From: Spirochaetia bacterium
Lineage (GTDB): Bacteria > Patescibacteriota > Minisyncoccia > UBA6257 > UBA9933
Assembly: GCA_007279775.1 (NCBI GenBank)
Contig: QYPD01000044.1
Coordinates: forward strand, 1-5,157
DNA: 5,157 nt
Reading direction: 5' to 3'
Within the stretch, counting starts at the first letter, position 1. Every line of letters begins with the position of its first letter. Below are positions 1-4,286 of this stretch, in pieces. Both the position numbers and the translations under genes were made by a program. The notes below the pieces were generated by a model, which saw nothing but the letters and a program-made list of their open reading frames with translations, did not search any database and was not told where the DNA came from.

Positions 1-1689
1 CACGCTTTTGATTATGATAAAATCGCGCAATCTCAAATTATCGTGCGCAGGGCAAAAAAAGAAGAAAGAATCGTTTCGCTTGATGATAAAAATTATGAGC
101 TTAATAAAAATATTTTGGTAATCGCCGACGCCAAAAATCTTTTGGCAATCGCCGGAATAAAAGGCGGAAAAACCGCCGAAGTGGGAATAAATACAAAACG
201 GATTATCGTTGAGGCGGCGAATTTTGCCGGCGCCAATATTTACAGGGCTTCAAAATCGCTCAAGCTCGCAACCGACGCCTCTTTGATTTTTTCGCATAAT
301 ATCAGTCCGGTTTTGGCTGAAATCGGTTTAAATAGAGCAAAACAATTACTTGAAGAAATCGCCGGCGCGAAGGCGGGAAAAGCCGTTGACGTGAATTACG
401 CGAAACCGGGCAAAAGAGTAATAAAATTCGACGTTGAAAAATTCAAAAAATTAATAGGCGTTGATTTAAACATTAGAGCTTGCGCAGATTATTTAGACAA
501 ACTCGGATTTGAAATAATACAAAATACAAAATACAAAATACAAAATACATTTTTTGTAAATGTTCCGGCTTGGCGGTGCGATGTTTCAATCTTTGAAGAT
601 TTGGCGGAAGAAATCGCTAGGCTTTACGGCTACAATAAATTAAAATCGCAGCCGCCGAAAATTCATATTCATCCATCGGGCTTTGAAGATCAGATTATTT
701 TGAAAGATAAAATAAGGAAAATTTTAACCGGTTTTGGATTTGACGAGGTTTTAAATTATTCTTTCATCGGCGAAAATGACTTGAATAGAAATCCCGCCTG
801 GAAAAATAAATTATTGGAACTTGAAAATCCGATTAGCGGCCAAGCAAAATATATGAGGCCTTCTTTAGTGCCCAATCTCGTTAAAAACATAGATTCCAAC
901 TTCAGATTTTTCGACGATATTAAAATTTTTGAAATAGGCAAAGTATTTTATCTCTCTAATAAACACAAATATCTCACGAATAACACAAATAGTATTCGTG
1001 GAATTCGTAATCAAATTAGTGAAAATTCGCAATTGGGAATTTTAATCGCTTCAAAAAAAGATAAACAAGTGTTTTTCGAGCTTAAAGGCGCGATTGAAAA
1101 TATGTTTAAGGGCGTCGGGTTGATTGATTATATGATGCCCGAGCCGGCAAAAGGAGATTGTATTAATGATTTTACGGGGAATTTAATTCCGAGCGAGATT
1201 CTAAAAATCGAATCAGACGGGAAAACAATCGGCTATCTCGGCAGAGTTGATTATTCCGGCGCCGAGGCCGTTTTGGCGGAAATAAATTTGGACATTTTGC
1301 TGGAATTAATTGAAGAAGAACATGAATATCGGCCGTTACCCAAATATCCTTCAATTATGCGAGATGTTTCCGTTTTGGTAAATCCGGCGGTAAAAGTTGG
1401 AGAAATGATGAGGCTTATTCAGCAGTCAGATTTGAAATATATTGAAGACGTTGATTTGATAGACGAATACGACTACGCGCGGACCAACGCGGACGATACA
1501 CGGACCAACACAGAAAAACGTCCGTGTAAGTCCGTGTCAAGTCCGTGCGAGTCCGTGTCTAAGAGGAGTTTGACGTTCAGAATTATTTTTCAAGCTGAAG
1601 ACCGCACGCTTAAAGAAAAAGAAGCGAGCGACGAAATGGAAAAAATAAAAAAACTTCTCAAGTCAAAATTCGGAGCGGAAATAAGATAA
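1..1689 (+). CDS. pheT: Phenylalanyl-tRNA synthetase beta subunit, C-terminal part (5' end outside window)
   Basis: Beta chain of the cytoplasmic alpha2-beta2 enzyme that charges tRNA-Phe. The frame is open from base 1 (HAFDYDKI...IIVRRA), so the GTG at 43 is internal and not the start. The 562 residues present cover four parts: the end of the B3/4 editing domain with the AGIKGG and TDAS motifs (to about residue 135), the B5 domain (about 140-216, PAWRCDVSIFEDLAEEIARLYGY), the catalytic-like core (about 220-430, with the GFDEVLNYSF and KIFEIGKVF motifs), and the C-terminal FDX-ACB tRNA-binding domain (about 443-562, LPKYPSIMRDVSVLV and LTFRIIFQAEDRTL). Family members have about 800 residues, so roughly 230 N-terminal ones (EMAP-like tRNA-binding and B1 regions) are missing. 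Three repeat-derived peptides interrupt loops at about residues 172-183, 319-344 and 492-520, each keeping the frame. Ends with TAA directly before a hairpin element. Identity is secure from domain order. Confidence 0.97.
   Translation, partial: HAFDYDKIAQSQIIVRRAKKEERIVSLDDKNYELNKNILVIADAKNLLAIAGIKGGKTAEVGINTKRIIVEAANFAGANIYRASKSLKLATDASLIFSHNISPVLAEIGLNRAKQLLEEIAGAKAGKAVDVNYAKPGKRVIKFDVEKFKKLIGVDLNIRACADYLDKLGFEIIQNTKYKIQNTFFVNVPAWRCDVSIFEDLAEEIARLYGYNKLKSQPPKIHIHPSGFEDQIILKDKIRKILTGFGFDEVLNYSFIGENDLNRNPAWKNKLLELENPISGQAKYMRPSLVPNLVKNIDSNFRFFDDIKIFEIGKVFYLSNKHKYLTNNTNSIRGIRNQISENSQLGILIASKKDKQVFFELKGAIENMFKGVGLIDYMMPEPAKGDCINDFTGNLIPSEILKIESDGKTIGYLGRVDYSGAEAVLAEINLDILLELIEEEHEYRPLPKYPSIMRDVSVLVNPAVKVGEMMRLIQQSDLKYIEDVDLIDEYDYARTNADDTRTNTEKRPCKSVSSPCESVSKRSLTFRIIFQAEDRTLKEKEASDEMEKIKKLLKSKFGAEIR
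514..548 (+). repeat. Heptanucleotide tandem repeat inside pheT
   Basis: Four perfect AAAATAC units occupy 521-548, preceded by a degenerate copy (ATAATAC, 514-520). They encode an IQNTKYKIQNT stretch in the B5 domain, between the conserved LDKLGFE and VNVPAWR blocks where the family has a variable loop. Seven is not a multiple of three, so the unit is read in all three frames and the peptide repeats every 21 nt. Loss or gain of one unit would frameshift an essential gene. Confidence 0.9.
975..1020 (+). repeat. Palindromic repeat element inserted in frame in pheT
   Basis: CACGAATA (975-982) is the exact inverse of TATTCGTG (993-1000), followed by a second inverse copy of the core (GAATTCGTAATC, 1001-1012) and ATTAGTG. 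The translated stretch (about residues 319-344, rich in Asn, Lys and Ser) lies between the conserved EIGKVFY and LGILIAS blocks, a surface loop of the catalytic-like domain. The forward-then-inverted arrangement resembles the elements at 1477-1560 and 1852-1899. That these are related is inferred from architecture, not from shared sequence along the whole length. Confidence 0.65.
1477..1560 (+). repeat. Palindromic ~10-nt-unit repeat element inserted in frame in pheT
   Basis: Two and a half copies of a CGGAC-containing unit (GCGCGGACCAA, CGCGGACGATA, CACGGACCAA) at 1477-1509 are followed by four inverted copies (GTCCGTGTAA, GTCCGTGTCAA, GTCCGTGCGA, GTCCGTGTCT) at 1521-1560. The two halves can pair into a long hairpin around AGAAAAAC. 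The stretch encodes about 29 residues (about 492-520, with KSVSSPCESVS) inside the FDX-ACB domain. There the family normally has a short loop between the DVDLIDEYD strand and the SLTFRIIFQ strand, both of which are intact. Confidence 0.85.
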
Positions 1690-1698
1690 GATAGGTTT

Positions 1699-1830
1699 AA
1701 ATAAATATTCCTTCCTCAACCCGCTTCGCTTCGCCCAGCGGCTCCGCTCGCTAGTCCTCGCCGTCCGACTCCGACCGCGGTCGGAGACCATGCTCGGACG
1801 GCTGTGGGGTTTCGGAAAGAATATTTATTT
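1699..1830. repeat. Nested GC-rich hairpin element (REP- or MITE-like; possible pheT terminator)
   Basis: Outer arms 1699-1715 (AAATAAATATTCCTTCC) and 1814-1830 pair at 16 of 17 positions. The stem continues with AACCC (1718-1722) against GGGTT (1807-1811). Inside, GCCGTCCGA (1760-1768) pairs with TCGGACGGC (1794-1802) and encloses a perfect 18-nt palindrome, CTCCGACCGCGGTCGGAG (1769-1786). The left half also has a smaller AGCGG/CCGCT hairpin (1737-1748). It is strikingly GC-rich against AT-rich flanks and starts 10 nt after the pheT stop. It could end pheT transcription, though no strong T-run follows it. No target-site duplication is obvious and nothing in it looks coding. Confidence 0.75.
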
Positions 1831-1851
1831 TATGTCGTGCGGTAATTGAAA

Positions 1852-1899
1852 AATCTTACGAAGTTCAACTTCGTAAGACTTCGTAAGATTCGTAAGATT
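1852..1899. repeat. Intergenic palindromic repeat of TTCGTAAGA units
   Basis: CTTACGAAGTT (1855-1865) and AACTTCGTAAG (1867-1877) are perfect inverted arms around a single C. Two further direct copies follow: TTCGTAAGATT at 1880-1890, the exact inverse of 1852-1862, and ATTCGTAAGATT at 1888-1899. The unit length is about 10 nt. The design, one unit facing several inverted units, is the same as in the element within pheT at 1477-1560, but here it is non-coding. Confidence 0.85.
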
Positions 1900-1912
1900 T
1901 GGAAAGATAAAG

Positions 1913-1921
1913 TTATCCACA
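1913..1921 (+). promoter_or_regulatory. Single DnaA-box consensus
   Basis: TTATCCACA matches the bacterial DnaA box exactly. It lies just upstream of the -35 region of the collar gene promoter. Only one copy was seen in the window and no dnaA gene or AT-rich unwinding region accompanies it. It may be a regulatory site or chance rather than an origin. Confidence 0.35.
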
Positions 1922-1931
1922 TATCCGCCGC

Positions 1932-1959
1932 TTGCTTAAAACAAGTGAACTATTATAAT
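1932..1959 (+). promoter_or_regulatory. Promoter for the tail-collar surface protein gene
   Basis: A perfect -10 hexamer TATAAT (1954-1959) is preceded by a weak -35 TTGCTT (1932-1937) at 16 nt. Transcription would begin near 1966, only about 9 nt before the ATG at 1975, giving a nearly leaderless message. No Shine-Dalgarno sequence is seen before that ATG. Position and orientation support ATG 1975 as the intended start of the downstream gene. Confidence 0.5.
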
Positions 1960-1974
1960 TACAGATATAAATTT

Positions 1975-2086
1975 ATGGACAATCTTCACGAGAGAGAGAG
2001 AGAGAGAGAGAGTAAACGGCGCGCTTAAACGCCTTTTCATATCATTAACCGCCATAACAGCAGGAATTCTTATTGCCATAACAATA
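1975..2086 (+). other. 5' part of the collar gene: start codon, GA tract and membrane anchor, out of frame by one GA unit
   Basis: The ATG at 1975 reads MDNLHE followed by Arg-Glu repeats and then stops after SKRRA at 2028. The frame of the collar protein is open from 1949 and, just before ATG 2087, encodes VNGALKR plus a hydrophobic stretch (LFISLTAITAGILIAITIMA, ending at 2092). That is a typical signal or anchor helix after positive residues. No ATG, GTG or TTG occurs in that frame between 1949 and 2086. Adding one GA unit, or removing two, would place ATG 1975 in frame through the helix into the collar protein. As given, the gene is in an OFF or broken state. A sequencing or assembly error in the tract is the main alternative. 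Confidence 0.7.
1990..2012 (+). repeat. Dinucleotide microsatellite (GA)11G
   Basis: An uninterrupted 23-nt GA tract sits between the only plausible start codon (1975) and the membrane-anchor coding region of the collar gene. Unbroken dinucleotide tracts of this length are prone to slipped-strand change. Each unit gained or lost shifts the frame, so one length in three joins the start to the rest of the protein. It encodes alternating Arg and Glu in the productive frames. Confidence 0.95.
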
Positions 2087-2746
2087 ATGGCTTTTACCGG
2101 CCCTGGCTCTCTTACTCCCGGCTCAGGAGATCCCGTTTTCTGGCGCGTTAACGGTTCAAATGTTTATTATTCCAGCGGCAATGTCGGTATCGGGACGACG
2201 ACGCCTGCTGCTAAATTGACTATTGGAGGAACTGCCGGGGTAGATGGAATAAAATTTCCTGACGGCACCACCCAAACAACCGCTGCGACTGGCGGTGTCC
2301 CAGCGGGAGTTGTTGTGGCTTCTGCGGCGTCAACTTGCTCGACTGGCTGGCTTGCGGCAAACGGCTCTAATGTTTCAAGAACAACATATTCTACATTGTT
2401 TGCCGCTATATCAACTATGTATGGTACAGGCGATGGTTCAACAACATTTACTCTGCCTGATTATAGAGGATATTTTTTGAGAGGATGGGCAAATGGTTCA
2501 ACTGTTGACCCAGATAGAGCCTCAAGAACAAACAGGGGAGATGGAACTACTGGCGATAATGTTGGAACAAAGCAGATGGATGAGTTTAAGGCGCATACGC
2601 ATGGATCAGCAGCGGCCACTACGGGCGCTCTACCGCAAGGAGCAGCCGACTGGGTTGCTCCAGCTAAGGGAACTATCACCGGCTCCGCCGGCGGTAACGA
2701 AACCCGTCCTGTGAACATTTATGTTTTGTATTGTATTAAGACTTAA
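2087..2746 (+). CDS. Membrane-anchored surface protein with phage tail-collar domain
   Basis: The 219 residues from ATG 2087 begin at the end of a hydrophobic segment encoded upstream, so this ATG probably is not the true start. Residues 29-70 carry SSGNVGIGTTTPAAKLTIGG and GIKFPDGTTQTT, motifs common in stalk regions of bacterial fibre-like surface proteins. Residues about 71-135 match the phage tail-collar domain: PAGVVVASA, STGWLAANGSNVSRTTYSTLF, then YGTGDGSTTFTLPDYRGYFLRG. The tail has DEFKAHTHG and ends GGNETRPVNIYVLYCIKT, as in tail-fibre C-termini. Cys84 and Cys216 could form a disulfide outside the cell. An adhesin or pilus-tip-like role in attachment is inferred. There is no phage gene nearby, so a host surface gene is more likely than a prophage remnant. 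Its message probably ends at the 2842-2873 terminator. Confidence 0.85.
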   Translation: MAFTGPGSLTPGSGDPVFWRVNGSNVYYSSGNVGIGTTTPAAKLTIGGTAGVDGIKFPDGTTQTTAATGGVPAGVVVASAASTCSTGWLAANGSNVSRTTYSTLFAAISTMYGTGDGSTTFTLPDYRGYFLRGWANGSTVDPDRASRTNRGDGTTGDNVGTKQMDEFKAHTHGSAAATTGALPQGAADWVAPAKGTITGSAGGNETRPVNIYVLYCIKT

Positions 2747-2754
2747 GACTACGA

Positions 2755-2791
2755 CTATCACTGAAAGAAATTATACTTTCACGAGTGATAG
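2755..2791. repeat. Interrupted hairpin after the collar gene
   Basis: CTATCACT (2755-2762) pairs with AGTGATAG (2784-2791), and GAAAG (2763-2767) with CTTTC (2776-2780), leaving a 3-nt bulge and an 8-nt AT-rich loop. It starts 9 nt after the stop codon. No T-run follows, so it may stabilise the 3' end of the message rather than terminate it. Confidence 0.6.
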
Positions 2792-2805
2792 CCCCCTAAA
2801 CCCAT

Positions 2806-2823
2806 ACTTCCCTATAGGGAAGT
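2806..2823. repeat. Perfect 18-nt palindrome
   Basis: ACTTCCCTATAGGGAAGT is its own reverse complement and can form a 7-bp stem with a TATA loop. It sits between the convergent collar and dnaB genes. It could be a 3'-end hairpin or a dimeric protein-binding site. Nothing in the sequence decides between them. Confidence 0.6.
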
Positions 2824-2841
2824 GGACGCGCTCATGGTAAT

Positions 2842-2873
2842 AAATTAACGACATCGCAAGTCGTTAATTTTTT
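2842..2873 (+). terminator. Rho-independent terminator between convergent genes
   Basis: AAATTAACGAC (2842-2852) and GTCGTTAATTT (2860-2870) form an 11-bp stem with a 7-nt loop, ATCGCAA. On the plus strand it runs straight into a T-rich tail (TTTTTTAATTTT), so it should end transcription of the collar gene. It also lies immediately after the dnaB stop codon on the other strand and may serve both directions, although the T-run on that side is weak. Confidence 0.8.
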
Positions 2874-4212
2874 AATTTTCCGACCTGAATTTTTCTATCG
2901 ATCGGAAACTCACTTTGTCTTGGTCGAATTTAAGTTTGACGCTGCCCACGGGGCCGTTTCTGTGCTTGGCGATGATTATTTCCGCCGTGTTTTGCTCTTC
3001 GGGCGCAAGGTCTAATTTTTCTTTGTCTTTTCTGAAAATAAACATAACCACGTCGGCATCTTGTTCAATTGAACCGCTTTCCCGAAGGTCTGACAAGCGC
3101 GGAATTTTTATGTCTCTTTGTTCAACCGCCCGCGAAAGCTGGGCAGCCGCCAAAACAGGTACTTCAAGTTCACGCGCCAAGGCTTTTAATCCTCGGCTTA
3201 CCTCGGTCATGGCTTGCACCATATTTTCGGTGTGGCTTCTCGGCTGGATTAATTGAAGATAATCGACAACCAGCAATCCTAAGCCGTGTTCCACTTGGAG
3301 CCGGCGCGCCATTGAACGAAGTTGGATGATATTCGCCGAAGGACTGTCATCAATATAAATCGGCGCCTGCGCCAAACGGTCTAAGGCCGCCTGGATCATT
3401 TCAAATTCAATTTCATCTTTGATTCTCCCGCTTCTCAATTCCCAAAGAGTTACTTGGGCTTCGGCAGCGATAATTCTGTCCACAATCTGGTCGCGCGACA
3501 TTTCAAGCGAGAAAATCCCGACCGGAATTTTGGTTTTAACGGCGGCGTTTCTGGCAATGTCCAAGCAAAGCGCGGTTTTACCCAAAGATGGCCGAGCGCC
3601 CAAGACTATAAGGTCTGAACGTTGCAGACCGGAAAGATAAAAATCAAGCTCGTCAAAGCCGGTAGTTAACCCGCGCAACCCTTTTTCTCCTTGATGGAGT
3701 TTTTCTATTCTTTCATACGCCGCTTTAAGCTCGTCTTTTATCGGAATGAAATTTTGTGGACGTGATTGTTGGCTGATGGAAAAAATTCTTTGCTCAATGT
3801 CGTCCAATAAATCTTCCGGGTCTCCGGAAGTATCAAAAACTTTATCGGTTATTTCGGAAGACGCGCTGATAAGTTCGCGGAGCACTTTTTTTTGGCGGAT
3901 GATTTTGGCGTAATAAGCTATGTGGCTGGCGGTTGGAACGGAATTGATAATTTCGGTGAGATAGCTTGAGCCACCGACTGCGTTCAATTCATTATTGTCT
4001 TTAAGTTTTTTATTGACGCTCAAAACGTCTATAGGCTCTCCTTTCTCAAAGAGTTCAAAAATCGCGTCAAAGATTTTGGCGTGGGCCGGCTGGTAAAAAT
4101 CGGAAGGTTTTATTAAATCGGCCACTTTGATGATGGCTTCTTTGTCTAACATTAACGCTCCTAAAACCGAGCGTTCGGCTTCTACGTCTTGCGGCGGCAA
4201 TTTGATGTCCAT
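2872..4212 (-). CDS. dnaB: Replicative DNA helicase DnaB
   Basis: Hexameric, ATP-driven 5'-3' helicase that unwinds DNA at the replication fork and recruits primase. The N-terminal DnaB_N helical domain (about residues 5-110, LPPQDVEAERSVLGALMLD) is joined by a linker to a RecA-like ATPase domain (about 180-446). Counting from ATG 4212, the motifs are Walker A GARPSLGKT (205-213, Leu where Met is usual), the catalytic-Glu motif SLEM (235-238), Walker B LLVVDY (313-318), the AAQLSR glutamine motif (356-361), and KHRNG (416-420) with the Lys and Arg-finger positions that act across the subunit interface. The length, 446 residues, is normal and there is no intein or insert. A TTG at 4215 would add one residue, but ATG 4212 is preferred. 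No Shine-Dalgarno sequence is visible. It lies downstream of cysS on the same strand and has its own likely promoter in the gap. Confidence 0.97.
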   Translation of the reverse strand: MDIKLPPQDVEAERSVLGALMLDKEAIIKVADLIKPSDFYQPAHAKIFDAIFELFEKGEPIDVLSVNKKLKDNNELNAVGGSSYLTEIINSVPTASHIAYYAKIIRQKKVLRELISASSEITDKVFDTSGDPEDLLDDIEQRIFSISQQSRPQNFIPIKDELKAAYERIEKLHQGEKGLRGLTTGFDELDFYLSGLQRSDLIVLGARPSLGKTALCLDIARNAAVKTKIPVGIFSLEMSRDQIVDRIIAAEAQVTLWELRSGRIKDEIEFEMIQAALDRLAQAPIYIDDSPSANIIQLRSMARRLQVEHGLGLLVVDYLQLIQPRSHTENMVQAMTEVSRGLKALARELEVPVLAAAQLSRAVEQRDIKIPRLSDLRESGSIEQDADVVMFIFRKDKEKLDLAPEEQNTAEIIIAKHRNGPVGSVKLKFDQDKVSFRSIEKFRSEN

Positions 4213-4222
4213 CAAATTAGTA

Positions 4223-4286
4223 ATGAGTATTGAGTATTGAGAAATGACCTTTTATAAAAATTCATAACTCACCACTCAAAACTCAT
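4223..4286. repeat. Imperfect inverted repeat between cysS and dnaB
   Basis: The 24-nt arms 4223-4246 and 4263-4286 pair at 19 of 24 positions around a 16-nt AT-rich loop. Each arm is itself made of short GAGTATT-like (or inverse ACTCA) units. The right arm covers the cysS stop codon. It could be a transcription attenuator between the two genes or another member of the small palindromic repeats seen elsewhere in the window. Confidence 0.65.
4251..4279 (-). promoter_or_regulatory. Likely dnaB promoter
   Basis: On the minus strand, TTGAGT (complement of 4274-4279) is followed after exactly 17 nt by TATAAA (complement of 4251-4256), a good match to the vegetative sigma-factor consensus. Transcription would start near 4244, about 30 nt before the dnaB ATG. 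The elements overlap the inverted repeat at 4223-4286, so the -35 sits in one arm and the -10 in the loop. Confidence 0.5.

Noticed and set aside
1699..1830. Possible tRNA or other known RNA gene in the GC-rich hairpin region
   Set aside because: There is no T-loop GGTTCGA-type motif, acceptor stem or CCA context. The symmetry is that of nested palindromes rather than a cloverleaf.
1852..1899. CRISPR array
   Set aside because: The units are about 10 nt and contiguous, with no spacers and no cas genes.
1913..1921. Replication origin
   Set aside because: Only one DnaA box was found, with no dnaA or dnaN gene and no cluster of boxes. Proximity to dnaB alone is not evidence of an origin.
1846..2028. 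A 60-codon open frame from TTG 1846 through the GA tract
   Set aside because: It runs through the palindromic repeat and the promoter, has no family resemblance and no ribosome binding site. Only its last 17 codons (from ATG 1975) matter, as the misframed start of the collar gene.
2461..2718. Open frames overlapping the collar gene on both strands
   Set aside because: The collar-domain motifs fix the true frame; the others have no recognisable features.
2087..2746. Prophage remnant
   Set aside because: The collar domain is phage-like, but there are no other phage genes or integrase, and a membrane helix is encoded directly upstream.
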